A stretch of DNA of 64,000 nucleotides. Source: Muriicola sp041358175 (lineage in GTDB: Bacteria > Bacteroidota > Bacteroidia > Flavobacteriales > Flavobacteriaceae). The DNA is taken from positions 1 through 64,000 of the forward strand of contig NZ_JBGKBE010000002.1 of assembly GCF_041358175.1 (NCBI RefSeq). The letters run 5' to 3'. How positions within the stretch are numbered: the stretch's first letter is position 1; each line of letters opens with the position of its first letter. This document shows, in pieces, positions 9,045 through 17,725 of the stretch. A program made the translations under genes and the position numbers. Under the pieces are notes generated by a model. The model did no database searches. It had not been told where the DNA came from and worked only from the letters and a program-made list of their open reading frames with translations.

Positions 9045-9395
9045 TTATGACCTGACTTCCTTAATTCGGGCTTTCTTCCCGGTCAGTCCTCTGAAGTAGA
9101 AGATTCTCGCTCTTCGTACTTTTCCTTTTTTATTGATTTCAATTTTTTGCAGGGCAGGCATATTGATTGGGAAAATTCTTTCCACACCTACTGTTCCAGA
9201 CATTTTTCTGATGGTGAACGTTTCTGAAGCCCCTGAACCTCTTCTCTGGATAACTACTCCCCGGAAAAACTGGGTTCTGGTTTTTTCCCCTTCCTTGATC
9301 TCATAGTAGACGGTAATTGTGTCACCAGCAGAAAATGCGGGAAAGTCTTTTTTTGGAATAAATTCGTCCTGAACAAATTTTATTAACGGTTCCAT
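9045..9395 (-). CDS. rplS: 50S ribosomal protein L19
   Basis: The 116-residue protein is a full-length L19 with the usual FSAGDTITVYYEIKEG and EGEKTRTQFFRGVVI regions, the TIRKMSGTVGVERIFP segment and the basic C-terminus. It sits at the 30S-50S interface. It is the last gene after GNAT-trmD but has its own promoter in the 139-base gap. The neighbourhood trmD-rplS is conserved across bacteria. Confidence 0.97.
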   Translation of the reverse strand: MEPLIKFVQDEFIPKKDFPAFSAGDTITVYYEIKEGEKTRTQFFRGVVIQRRGSGASETFTIRKMSGTVGVERIFPINMPALQKIEINKKGKVRRARIFYFRGLTGKKARIKEVRS

Positions 9396-9465
9396 TTAAA
9401 TCTTTATTTTTTATTTTTTAAAAGCAACGTTCACGGAGATCGTCAGAGGTTGATTTTAACGACTG

Positions 9466-9495
9466 CAAAAATAGTCGATAAATCATTACATACAA
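9466..9495 (-). promoter_or_regulatory. Promoter of rplS
   Basis: On the minus strand, TTG (9493-9495), 19-base spacer, TATTTTTG (9466-9473). The predicted leader is about 65 bases. Confidence 0.65.
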
Positions 9496-9534
9496 GGATT
9501 TTAATCGAAATTTTATCCTGATTTCGACGAAGGA

Positions 9535-10209
9535 TTACTCCAGCAGATCCGGCCGAAGTTCCTTTGTTCTGAGATATGCCTGTTCCTCCCGCCATTCTTC
9601 TATGGCTTTAAAATTACCTCCCAGTAATACTTCAGGTACCTCCAGACCTTTGTATTCCCTGGGTCTTGTATAAACCGGGGGAGCCAGCAAATTGTCTTGA
9701 AAAGTATCGGTCAGGGCCGAAGTTTCATCATTGAGTACCCCGGGAAGGAGCCTTATTACCGCATCACATAGTACCGCTGCTCCTAGTTCCCCTCCTGATA
9801 ACACATAATCTCCGATGGATATTTCTCTGGTGATCAGGGTGTCCCTTACCCTCTGATCAACCCCCTTATAATGACCACAAAGGATGATGATGTTCCCTAA
9901 AAGTGACAGGGAATTCGAAATTTTCTGATTTAATGTCTCTCCGTCTGGGGTGAGGTAGATTACTTCATCGTATTCTCTCTCCGATTTTAACTTCCGAATA
10001 CATTTATCAATGGGCTCTATCATTAATACCATCCCTGCACCACCTCCGAACTGATAATCATCTACCTGTTTATAATTGCCGATGGAATAATCCCTGAGAT
10101 TGTGAATATGAACCTCTACCAGACCTTTGTCAATAGCCCTTTTCAGAATAGAAGCCTCAAACGGACTCCGGAGGATATCGGGAACAACAGTGATGATATC
10201 AATGCGCAT
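9535..10209 (-). CDS. trmD: tRNA (guanine-37-N1)-methyltransferase TrmD
   Basis: SPOUT-family enzyme that makes m1G37 in tRNA and prevents frameshifting. From the ATG giving MRIDIITVVPD it has 224 residues, standard length. It shows FGGGAGMV, the knot motifs LCGHYKGVDQRV and ISIGDYVLSGGE, and the late segment PPVYTRPREYKG. A longer reading starting 26 codons upstream would overlap the GNAT gene and lacks homology-like sequence. The GNAT gene ends 29 bases upstream, so they are likely one transcript. Confidence 0.95.
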   Translation of the reverse strand: MRIDIITVVPDILRSPFEASILKRAIDKGLVEVHIHNLRDYSIGNYKQVDDYQFGGGAGMVLMIEPIDKCIRKLKSEREYDEVIYLTPDGETLNQKISNSLSLLGNIIILCGHYKGVDQRVRDTLITREISIGDYVLSGGELGAAVLCDAVIRLLPGVLNDETSALTDTFQDNLLAPPVYTRPREYKGLEVPEVLLGGNFKAIEEWREEQAYLRTKELRPDLLE

Positions 10210-10238
10210 TGTGCTTTGTGTATGGGTTATGACCTTCT

Positions 10239-10685
10239 TTAACGGGCTGTCCAAAAGTAATGAAAACAATGAACATCCTTTTCCCACCCCAGTCGCTCAT
10301 AAAGAGCCTGAGCCGGATTATCAACCGCTGTTTCAAGGGCCAGGCCTTTATACCCCTGTATCTCACAGAATTGCTGTGCGTGTTTTAATAAAGCAGCCCC
10401 AACTCCTTTATTTCGAAAATCGGTTGAGACGTAGAGGTCATTTAGAATATATACAGGCTGGAGGGAGACCGTTGAAAAACTACTGTAAAGTTGTACAAAT
10501 CCTGCTGTTATACCATCGGTCATTGCCAGAAATATATCAGAATCGTTTTGCTCAAACCTGGTTTTAAGAAATTGCTCTGCAGCAAATTCATCAGAGGCTT
10601 GTTCGTAAAATACTCTGTAAGCATCGAGTAAGGGAATAATTACTGGGATGTGCTCTTGGGTGGCTTTGATTATTGAAAAAGACAT
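10239..10685 (-). CDS. GNAT-family N-acetyltransferase
   Basis: A 148-residue single-domain GNAT acetyltransferase. It has the acetyl-CoA pyrophosphate loop RNKGVGAAL (about 92-100) preceded by the strand YILNDLYVSTDF, and a C-terminal ALYERLGW motif. The acceptor is unknown; similar small GNATs act on amino acids, polyamines or proteins. It lies 29 bases upstream of trmD. Its start is only about ten bases from the terminator of the upstream gene, so its own promoter must overlap that hairpin or it depends on read-through. Confidence 0.82.
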   Translation of the reverse strand: MSFSIIKATQEHIPVIIPLLDAYRVFYEQASDEFAAEQFLKTRFEQNDSDIFLAMTDGITAGFVQLYSSFSTVSLQPVYILNDLYVSTDFRNKGVGAALLKHAQQFCEIQGYKGLALETAVDNPAQALYERLGWEKDVHCFHYFWTAR

Positions 10686-10693
10686 AAAGCGAT

Positions 10694-10717
10694 AAAAAAA
10701 GCTCCTTTCGGAGCTTT
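10694..10717 (-). terminator. Terminator of the membrane coiled-coil gene
   Basis: An 8-bp stem (10698-10705 with 10710-10717), loop TTTC. The A-run from 10694 becomes a U-run on the minus strand. Confidence 0.75.
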
Positions 10718-10720
10718 CAA

Positions 10721-11341
10721 TTATTTTGATTTACGGTATTTGTTAATCTCATCCTGAAGTTGCCTGCTTATACGCTGCTCTCTTTCAAGGGCCCTTCTTC
10801 GATGGTCTTCGTATTCTGTCTCCAGATCCGAGAGATTGCTTTTCGCTTCCTGGGTAAGGACGTTACTCTGCCTGAATTTAAAAATAAAGAGCAATAACAG
10901 GAGAAATAGTCCCAGAATTAAAGTCCAGAGTGTTACATTATAAGTTGCTTTTGATACCTGAGCCCCCAGCAAAGACATGCTGTCTTTTTCTTCTGTAACT
11001 GCGGTGAGATTTTTTGTGGTCTCTTCCAGTTTGGAATTTAAGGAAGCAATGGTATTCTCCTGAGAAGTTATCACTTGCTGTAACTGACTTGCCTTTTGAT
11101 TAGCCGCATTGATCGTATCATTGACGTTTTGCCTCAGCTTGTCCAAGTTGAGGGTTCGAACAACCTCATAACGCTTGCCATCAGCACGGTAATTACCGGA
11201 TTTCTGATAAATATATTCGAATTGCGAATTGATAGTTCCTCCATCGAGTGAAGGTTCCGGGGCACCTTCGCCGGTTTGGGAAAATACTTGGATTCCTGCG
11301 AGCAGTGTGAAAGCAATAAATAGCTTACTAAAATATCTCAT
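10721..11341 (-). CDS. Signal peptide/coiled-coil/transmembrane protein
   Basis: A 206-residue protein with a signal peptide (to about FSQT), a conserved-looking GGTINSQFEYIYQKSGNY stretch, and a coiled coil rich in Asn, Gln and Glu (about 70-125). One strong membrane span follows (about 136-158), then a second charged helical stretch ending in a basic tail. Flavobacterial homologues are often labelled tRNA (guanine-N1)-methyltransferase, but no knot or SAM motif is present here. That name probably spread from the neighbouring trmD. It is likely an inner-membrane structural protein; function unknown. Confidence 0.7.
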   Translation of the reverse strand: MRYFSKLFIAFTLLAGIQVFSQTGEGAPEPSLDGGTINSQFEYIYQKSGNYRADGKRYEVVRTLNLDKLRQNVNDTINAANQKASQLQQVITSQENTIASLNSKLEETTKNLTAVTEEKDSMSLLGAQVSKATYNVTLWTLILGLFLLLLLFIFKFRQSNVLTQEAKSNLSDLETEYEDHRRRALEREQRISRQLQDEINKYRKSK

Positions 11342-11480
11342 TTTAGATGGTTCTCTTGTTATACTTCGATTTAGGTAAGGCTAAAGTACTTTTAATATTA
11401 GTATTTACGAAAAAAAAGTGAATTAAGATCTTTTGATATGAGGAAAAAGAAGGTTGGTTAAAATCGACTACAATTGCCTG

Positions 11481-12932
11481 TTAATAATATGTAAACCTTC
11501 TGACCTTGGCAATGTACTTTGCCAATCGGATTACCTGATGTGCATACCCATATTCATTGTCGTACCAAACATACAGGACTACATTCTTCCCTTTTGAATC
11601 TACAATAGTTGCTTTACTATCATATATAGCAGGGGCAGACGTTCCTATTATATCAGAGGATACCAGCTCATTGCTGAGGGAAAATTTGATCTGTTCTACC
11701 AGATCTCCTTCCAGTGCATACTTCTTAATAATTGTATTAATTCCGTCCTTCGAGGTTTTGTTTTTTACTTCCAGGTTAAGTATGGCCAGGGATCCATTAG
11801 GCACAGGGACCCTGATAGCGTTGGAAGTAAGTTTTCCATCCAGGGATGGAAGTGCCTTGGCTACCGCCTTACCTGCTCCGGTTTCTGTAATGACCATGTT
11901 CAGTGCAGCTGCCCTGCCACGTCTGTATTTCCCGTGCATATTGTCTACAAGGTTCTGGTCGTTTGTATAGGCATGTATAGTTTCCAAATGTCCTTTAACG
12001 ATCCCCAGGGAATCCTCTACCACTTTTAATACAGGGGTAATTGCGTTTGTGGTACAGGATGCGGCTGAGTAAATTTTTGTGGTATCGGGGTTAAATTCAC
12101 GTTGATTCACCCCGTGAACGATATTGGGAATGTCCTTGCCCGGCGCAGTTAACAGGACTTTTTCTACACCCGCTGCCTTTAAATGCCGTGAAAGGGATTT
12201 TTCATCCCTGTAGGCTCCTGAATTATCAATAACAAGCGCGTTTTGAATGCCATAACTCTTATAATCCACTTCCTCCGGAACACTGGCAGAGATCATATGA
12301 ACTGTTGTGCCATTAATAACCAGTGCCTTATTCTCGATATCGGCCTCGACGGTGCCACTAAATTGCCCGTGTACCGAGTCGGTCCTCAAAAGTGTTGCTC
12401 TTTTTTCCAGAATCTCCTGACTAAGCTCTCCCCGGGTCACAACAGCCCTGAGTCTAAGCTGATTTCCTTTTCCCGTTTTGGCCATTAGTTCTCTTGCCAG
12501 CAATCTGCCAATACGTCCAAATCCGTATAGAACCACATCTTTTGGTTCAATTTCCTTACTTTTTTTTGCGTCCTTGAGTTTGTCAACAACAAAGGCCTTT
12601 ACATTACTGTACCGGCCTTCATCTTCAGAATGGTACTCATAGGTGAGTTTTCCAATATCGAGCTTAGAAGGGGGTAATTTCAAATCATCTATCGCTCTTA
12701 GAATCTCTACCGAATCGAATATAGAGATAGGTTTTTGCACAAATTGCCCGGCATATTCGTGAAGGTTAATGATATCACTTACGGGTTTGTCGATGATCTG
12801 ATTTTTGAAAAGGACCACTTCTATCGCCCTGTCATACCAGAGGTCACTAATGATCTTAATAAATTCTGTAGTCGCTTTTCTTCGATCGGCCTGAAAGGCC
12901 AACTCCTTTTCATAGGATGAAAAATTGTTCAT
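11481..12932 (-). CDS. gap: Glyceraldehyde-3-phosphate dehydrogenase, long form
   Basis: Phosphorylating GAPDH with 483 residues, about 150 longer than classical enzymes. Residues 1-130 form an N-terminal helical extension. The Rossmann motif YGFGRIGRL starts at 136, the catalytic Cys is C293 in ASCTTNAITP, and VWYDNEYGYAHQ closes the domain. Flavobacteriia usually carry this long form beside a normal-length gap and it may serve a distinct, possibly gluconeogenic or NADP-linked, role; that part is inference. It is a single-gene unit with its own promoter. I saw no hairpin in the 139 bases after it. Confidence 0.9.
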   Translation of the reverse strand: MNNFSSYEKELAFQADRRKATTEFIKIISDLWYDRAIEVVLFKNQIIDKPVSDIINLHEYAGQFVQKPISIFDSVEILRAIDDLKLPPSKLDIGKLTYEYHSEDEGRYSNVKAFVVDKLKDAKKSKEIEPKDVVLYGFGRIGRLLARELMAKTGKGNQLRLRAVVTRGELSQEILEKRATLLRTDSVHGQFSGTVEADIENKALVINGTTVHMISASVPEEVDYKSYGIQNALVIDNSGAYRDEKSLSRHLKAAGVEKVLLTAPGKDIPNIVHGVNQREFNPDTTKIYSAASCTTNAITPVLKVVEDSLGIVKGHLETIHAYTNDQNLVDNMHGKYRRGRAAALNMVITETGAGKAVAKALPSLDGKLTSNAIRVPVPNGSLAILNLEVKNKTSKDGINTIIKKYALEGDLVEQIKFSLSNELVSSDIIGTSAPAIYDSKATIVDSKGKNVVLYVWYDNEYGYAHQVIRLAKYIAKVRRFTYY

Positions 12933-12955
12933 TGAGGCAGTTGTTTATTTTTTTG

Positions 12956-12987
12956 CAAAATTATAGATTTCAAACGTTTTCGCCCAA
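12956..12987 (-). promoter_or_regulatory. Promoter of gap
   Basis: On the minus strand, TTG (12985-12987), 21-base spacer, TAATTTTG (12956-12963). The predicted start of transcription is about 18 bases before the ATG. Confidence 0.6.
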
Positions 12988-13000
12988 GGATAAGTAATTA

Positions 13001-13029
13001 AAAAAAGCGCATCGTTTCCGATGCGCTTT
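13001..13029 (-). terminator. Terminator of htrA
   Basis: An 11-bp stem (13004-13014 with 13019-13029), loop TTTC, with an A-run at 13001-13006 that reads as U on the minus strand. It lies just after the protease gene. Confidence 0.85.
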
Positions 13030-13051
13030 CCAGCTTCTTTAATAATTGCAA

Positions 13052-14470
13052 TTACTGGAAAATAACTCTTTCTCTTTCACCGTCTTTATTCAGTAAAGTG
13101 ATTACGGTTTTTCCGTATCGGGTTATCTTTCCAAACTCAATCCTCGCGTCCTGAATATTATTGATGGCTTCTCCGTCAATTTCCAGAATGATACTTCCTT
13201 CGAGTTCGAGTCCATCCCTTCTATACGTTTCTGGGATACCGGTAATTTTAACCCCCTTGTTAATCTTAAAGAGTTTTTTGTCCTTTTCGGTGAGATTCTT
13301 TACTACGAGGCCCATTACCGGTACTATGAGCGACTGCCTTTCTTTTAAGGTAACGGGGAAAATCATCGTTTCATCATCTCTCTCCACAGTTACCTGTACC
13401 TCATCCCCTGGCCTTTTTGTACTTATATATCCGGTAAGGTCTGCAAATCTCTGAATTTTAATGTCATCGATCTGTTTGATGATATCTCCCGTTTTTAGTC
13501 CGGCGTCATCAGCTCCCGATTCTTCTTCTACTGTTCCGACGTATACCCCTTCAATTTCATTAATTCCATTTTCAATGGCATAGGGAGTATTTATCCTCGG
13601 AGCAGAAATACCAAGCATACCTTTTTGAACATTCCCATACTCGAGAATATCTTCAACCACCTTTTTTGCAATATTGCTGGGCACGGCAAAGGAATAACCC
13701 ACATAAGAGCCTGTCTGAGAAGTAATTGCTGTATTAATTCCGATCAGATCACCATTTGTATTCACCAGGGCACCGCCGCTATTTCCGGGATTTACGGCCG
13801 CATCTGTCTGTATAAATGACTGTTCTGAATTTCCCAGGGCTCGTGCTTTGGCACTGACAATCCCTGCAGTGACTGTTGAAGTTAGATTAAAAGGGTTTCC
13901 TACCGCAAGTACCCATTCGCCCACTTTGGTATTATCAGAATCACCAAATGCCAGGTAGGGGAGGGAGCGGTCAGCATCGATTTTAATAAGTGCAATATCC
14001 GTGTTGGGATCTGTGCCTATTAGTTCTGCGTCGTACGACTTGTTGTTGTTTAGGGTAACCTTTAGCTCGGTCGACTTGGCAATCACATGGTTATTGGTTA
14101 CAATATATCCGTCAGGTGAAATAATTACTCCGGATCCCGTTCCTATTTGCGGAACCTGACGTGGCTCGGAGCCGTAAAAGAAATCTAAAAAACTAGGTGC
14201 TTTGTTGAGGGTCAGGTTTTTAACATGCACTACTGCATTTACCGTATTTTCGGCAGCCGTGGTAAAATCGACGGCGTCAATGCCGGCTCCAGCTGAAGAA
14301 ACAGGGGTACTACTTGTTTTAAATACAGGCATTTCACTTTCGGTGAACGCAAAAGTTGATTTTTCCTTTTCAATAAATAATTTATAGCCTCCCAGGGTGA
14401 TTGCACCACCGAAGATGGCCACCATTAGTAAACTTGTAAATCGTTTCATACGTCTTTTGATTTTATTCAA
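13052..14470 (-). CDS. HtrA/DegQ-family periplasmic serine protease
   Basis: Do-like endopeptidase for misfolded envelope proteins. It has an N-terminal membrane anchor or signal (about 10-30) and a trypsin-like domain with H128 (TNNHVI), D158 (NTDIAL) and S231 (NPGNSGGAL), so the full catalytic triad is present. Two C-terminal PDZ domains follow: the first about 270-370 (with EEESGADDAGLKTGDII), the second about 380-470. The length of 472 fits the family. It is monocistronic, divergent from dapF, with a terminator behind it. Confidence 0.93.
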   Translation of the reverse strand: MNKIKRRMKRFTSLLMVAIFGGAITLGGYKLFIEKEKSTFAFTESEMPVFKTSSTPVSSAGAGIDAVDFTTAAENTVNAVVHVKNLTLNKAPSFLDFFYGSEPRQVPQIGTGSGVIISPDGYIVTNNHVIAKSTELKVTLNNNKSYDAELIGTDPNTDIALIKIDADRSLPYLAFGDSDNTKVGEWVLAVGNPFNLTSTVTAGIVSAKARALGNSEQSFIQTDAAVNPGNSGGALVNTNGDLIGINTAITSQTGSYVGYSFAVPSNIAKKVVEDILEYGNVQKGMLGISAPRINTPYAIENGINEIEGVYVGTVEEESGADDAGLKTGDIIKQIDDIKIQRFADLTGYISTKRPGDEVQVTVERDDETMIFPVTLKERQSLIVPVMGLVVKNLTEKDKKLFKINKGVKITGIPETYRRDGLELEGSIILEIDGEAINNIQDARIEFGKITRYGKTVITLLNKDGERERVIFQ

Positions 14471-14549
14471 CTTAAAATTAAAGGTTTTATAATGATCACA
14501 TTGTTCTTTAACGCCTTTTTAACTGCTAAAAATACCTTAAATAATGTCC

Positions 14550-14557
14550 TATCTTTG
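14550..14557 (+). promoter_or_regulatory. Probable -7 box of dapF
   Basis: TATCTTTG matches TAnnTTTG. Transcription would begin near 14563, after an upstream in-frame ATG at 14544 but before the one at 14574, which supports the later start. Confidence 0.5.
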
Positions 14558-14573
14558 TACCTTGATCTTTGCT

Positions 14574-15350
14574 ATGGAGTTCGAATTTTACAAATATCAG
14601 GGCACGGGTAACGACTTTATCATCTTTGATAATCGACAGGAAGAATTCCCCAAAAACAATACCAATCTTGTGGAACAATTATGTGACAGACGTTTTGGCA
14701 TTGGAGCTGATGGTCTTTTGTTACTTGAAAATGACAAGTCGGCAGATTTTAAAATGATTTACTTCAATGCCGATGGAAATATTGGATCGATGTGTGGTAA
14801 TGGCGGTCGGTGTTTGGTTGCCTTTGCGCGGGATCTGGGCGTGATCGAGAAAGAAACCACTTTCCAGGCCAGCGACGGGCTTCACCAGGCTTCAATTATA
14901 GAGGAAATGGTGGCATTAAAGATGTCTGACGTGGGAAGGATTAGTAAAAAACGCAACGCGTATTTTCTGGATACCGGCTCACCTCACCATGTTCAGATTG
15001 TAAAAGACTTAAACTCCCTGGATGTTGTCAGGGAAGGCAGGAGGATACGATATGGTATTTATGGAGAAAAAGGAAGTAATGTCAATTTTGTAGAACAACT
15101 TGCACCAGATTCCTTTTGGGTGCGGACCTATGAACGCGGAGTAGAGGATGAGACCTATTCCTGTGGAACCGGGGTAACGGCCGTGGCTCTTGCGATGCAT
15201 TTTATTTCCAAGACGGAGGCAGATAAGATACATATCAAAACAAAAGGTGGTGACCTTAGTGTCACTTTCAAAGCAGTAAAAAAGGGGTATGAGGATGTAG
15301 CACTTGTAGGACCCGCAACTTTTGTATTTAAAGGTCTGATAAAGTGGTAG
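14574..15350 (+). CDS. dapF: Diaminopimelate epimerase
   Basis: Cofactor-independent racemase that turns LL- into meso-diaminopimelate for lysine and peptidoglycan. Both catalytic cysteines are present: C74 in SMCGNGGR and C197 in YSCGTGVTA. The start giving MEFEFYKYQGTGNDF matches homologues. An ATG ten codons earlier would lie upstream of the expected transcription start. The GNAT gene overlaps its last 7 bases. dapF, GNAT and mltG form a plus-strand operon with a cell-wall theme. Confidence 0.95.
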   Translation: MEFEFYKYQGTGNDFIIFDNRQEEFPKNNTNLVEQLCDRRFGIGADGLLLLENDKSADFKMIYFNADGNIGSMCGNGGRCLVAFARDLGVIEKETTFQASDGLHQASIIEEMVALKMSDVGRISKKRNAYFLDTGSPHHVQIVKDLNSLDVVREGRRIRYGIYGEKGSNVNFVEQLAPDSFWVRTYERGVEDETYSCGTGVTAVALAMHFISKTEADKIHIKTKGGDLSVTFKAVKKGYEDVALVGPATFVFKGLIKW

Positions 15351-15877
15351 AACTAAAAGGTAAGAAAGTGATTCTCAGAGCTCTGGAACCAGAGGACCTT
15401 GATTTTTTATACCTCCTGGAAAATGACACCCGATTATGGGAAATAAGCGGCACACAGCAGCCTTATTCCCGGCATGTCTTAAAAGAGTATTTAAACAATG
15501 CCCACAGGGATATTTATGAAGTAAAGCAGTTGCGCCTGGCAATTTGTGATATTGATGGTTCCCTGATAGGTTTGATTGATCTATTTGAATTTAATCCTAA
15601 ACATGAACGTGTAGGCCTGGGACTGGTCATCCTCAAGTATGAGGATCGCAAAAAAGGGATGGGTATGGAAGCAGTAGATCTGGTAACAAAATTTGCTTTT
15701 ACATCCCTGAATGTCAGGCAGGTATATGCCAATGTGATGGAAGATAACCATCCGAGTATCAAGTTATTTGAAAAACTTGGCTTTACAAGGACAGCTGTTA
15801 AAAAGGAATGGATCAGATGGCAGGGATCTTATAAAGATCAGTATCTCTTTCAAAAATTTAACCCGTTATGTACTTAA
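15344..15877 (+). CDS. GNAT-family N-acetyltransferase (RimJ/RimL-like)
   Basis: A 177-residue acetyltransferase with the layout of the RimJ/RimL/SpeG-like group: KVILRALEPEDLDFLY at the start, IGLIDLFEFNP, the acetyl-CoA loop RKKGMGMEAV, and NHPSIKLFEKLGF near the end. The start is a GTG overlapping the dapF stop region, so it is likely translationally coupled. The acceptor is unknown; protein N-termini, amino acids and polyamines are all plausible. The end overlaps mltG by 10 bases. Confidence 0.83.
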   Translation: MVELKGKKVILRALEPEDLDFLYLLENDTRLWEISGTQQPYSRHVLKEYLNNAHRDIYEVKQLRLAICDIDGSLIGLIDLFEFNPKHERVGLGLVILKYEDRKKGMGMEAVDLVTKFAFTSLNVRQVYANVMEDNHPSIKLFEKLGFTRTAVKKEWIRWQGSYKDQYLFQKFNPLCT

Positions 15878-16905
15878 AAAGAATCGTGATTACCGTATTA
15901 CTCCTGGGAGTTCTGGGAGGAGGAATTTTTGTTTATTATGTGTATTCCGCATTTTTCTCTCCAAATACGGCATTTGAAAATAAGGAAGCTTTTGTCTACA
16001 TTCCTTCAGGGGCAGATATGGCAGATCTCAAAGAGCAATTAGAGCCTTTATTAAAAGATTTTAGTGCCTTTCAGTCCGTGGCGGAAAGAAAGCAATATCG
16101 CATTAAAGGGGGGAAGTATATTCTCAGGAAGGATATGAGCAATAATGATATCGTAAATACCCTTCGCAGCGCTAATACTCCGGTAATGGTCTCATTTAAT
16201 AATCAGGAATCCCTACAGGCTCTGGCAGGTAGAATTTCTACTCAAATTGAAGCGGATAGTACTTCTCTGCTGGAGGTTTTTCGAGATAGCCAGTTTCTCA
16301 AGGAACGAAATCTCACTCCTGAGACCAGTTTGGGTCTTTATATTCCTAATACTTATGAATTCTTCTGGAATACATCGGCACTCGATTTCAGAAACAGAAT
16401 GGAAAAGGAATATGACAGGTTCTGGAATAAGGATAGGATGGCGAGAGCCAAAGATTTAGGAATGGACCGGGAAGAAGTTATTACGTTGGCTTCAATAGTT
16501 CAGAAGGAAAGTGCAAAAGTAGACGAAAGGCCCAGGGTGGCTGGTGTATATCTGAATCGTCTGAGACGGGGTATGGCCCTCCAGGCTGATCCCACTGTCA
16601 TTTTTGCCCTTAAGCGAAAACTCAATAACTGGGACACAATTATTCGCCGGGTACTCTACAGGGATCTCACCATCGATTCTCCTTATAATACGTATCGCTA
16701 TGCGGGCTTACCCCCGGGTCCTATTGCCATGCCTGATATTTCAGCGATTGATGCCGTTTTAAACGCTGAAGAGCATGATTACTATTACTTTGTTGCAGAC
16801 GTTGAGAATTTCGGATATCACAAATTTGCTGAAGACCTGGTACAGCACAACCGAAATAAACAGCAATACGTCCGGTGGATAAATAGCCAAAATATTAACA
16901 GGTAG
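15868..16905 (+). CDS. mltG: Endolytic transglycosylase MltG
   Basis: Membrane-bound lytic transglycosylase that cleaves nascent peptidoglycan glycan strands and sets their length. The 345-residue protein has one N-terminal span (about 6-27), a LysM-like segment, then the YceG catalytic domain. The expected catalytic Glu is E214 in IVQKESAKVDERP, with GLYIPNTYEF (156-165) and the late GLPPGPIAMP motif. It is the last gene of dapF-GNAT-mltG. No hairpin terminator is visible after it. Confidence 0.94.
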   Translation: MYLKRIVITVLLLGVLGGGIFVYYVYSAFFSPNTAFENKEAFVYIPSGADMADLKEQLEPLLKDFSAFQSVAERKQYRIKGGKYILRKDMSNNDIVNTLRSANTPVMVSFNNQESLQALAGRISTQIEADSTSLLEVFRDSQFLKERNLTPETSLGLYIPNTYEFFWNTSALDFRNRMEKEYDRFWNKDRMARAKDLGMDREEVITLASIVQKESAKVDERPRVAGVYLNRLRRGMALQADPTVIFALKRKLNNWDTIIRRVLYRDLTIDSPYNTYRYAGLPPGPIAMPDISAIDAVLNAEEHDYYYFVADVENFGYHKFAEDLVQHNRNKQQYVRWINSQNINR

Positions 16906-16990
16906 GAATTTTATCGGTTAAAATTATCCATTTGTCCTAAAAGTATCATAAAACTCCTTCTTCCATGTGGATGTAAGAAAAAAGCTGCAT

Positions 16991-16998
16991 TATCTTTG
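16991..16998 (+). promoter_or_regulatory. Probable -7 box of the lysozyme-like gene
   Basis: TATCTTTG, a full TAnnTTTG match 56 bases before the ATG. No TTG is seen at the usual distance upstream. Confidence 0.4.
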
Positions 16999-17054
16999 TA
17001 TTGTGAAATTTAAGCAAGTCCTTTTTGGATCATAAGTCTTAAGAAAACACATAT

Positions 17055-17687
17055 ATGAGAAAGTGGATAAGTTTACTCTGTCCTCTTATCATGATTTTAA
17101 TGTTAGCGAGCTTTGGTACTTCCCCAAAGAATACAGTAACAGTACCTGAGGCGCTGATCGTTAGAGAACCTACTCCGGTTTTGTTTCCCAAAGACAAAAC
17201 CAATATGCCTTCCTCAATGGTGATACCGCCCTTTGTGGGTAGTTCTTTTGTGGGATTTAAAGAGGCCTTGGCTTTTAAAGAATCACAGGGAGACTATTTT
17301 ATAATTAACACTTTAGGTTATCTGGGCAAATATCAATTCGGTATTGGTACCCTCCAGCTTATGGGTGTTTACAATGCCACTCAATTCCTTAACGATCCCA
17401 CTTTACAGGAACGCGTGTTCAGGACTAACCTGGCCCGAAATAAATGGATACTCCGAAGAGATATCCACAGGTTTGTAGGGAAAAAGGTAAAGGGAATTGA
17501 GATCTCAGAATCCGGTATCCTGGCTGCCGCTCACCTGGCAGGGCCCGGCAACGTTAAGAAGTTTCTCAGGTCATATGGGCAATGGGATGTAGAGGACGCT
17601 TATGGTACTAGTATATCTAATTACCTTAAACAATTCTCAGGATACGATGTTTCCGTAATTATTCCACAAAGGAATCCACAGATTTAG
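17055..17687 (+). CDS. Exported lysozyme-like / transglycosylase-fold protein
   Basis: A 210-residue protein with a signal peptide (hydrophobic about 7-20). The region FKEALAFKESQGDY, followed by NTLGYLGKYQFG, resembles the active-site part of lytic transglycosylases and lysozymes: Glu followed by Ser-Gln-Gly-Asp-Tyr, then a Gly-Tyr..Gly-Lys-Tyr-Gln-Phe-Gly loop. E76 would be the catalytic acid. Flavobacterial homologues are often called peptidoglycan-binding LysM proteins, but I see no LysM repeat. It follows mltG but has its own -7 box. Likely a peptidoglycan hydrolase; substrate not proven. Confidence 0.72.
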   Translation: MRKWISLLCPLIMILMLASFGTSPKNTVTVPEALIVREPTPVLFPKDKTNMPSSMVIPPFVGSSFVGFKEALAFKESQGDYFIINTLGYLGKYQFGIGTLQLMGVYNATQFLNDPTLQERVFRTNLARNKWILRRDIHRFVGKKVKGIEISESGILAAAHLAGPGNVKKFLRSYGQWDVEDAYGTSISNYLKQFSGYDVSVIIPQRNPQI

Positions 17688-17725
17688 AACTTAAGAGGTC
17701 TAATTAGAAATCGCAAATAAAGTCT

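Noticed and set aside
10210..10287. Longer trmD reading with 26 extra N-terminal codons
   Set aside because: It overlaps the upstream GNAT gene, and the family begins at MRIDIITVVPD.
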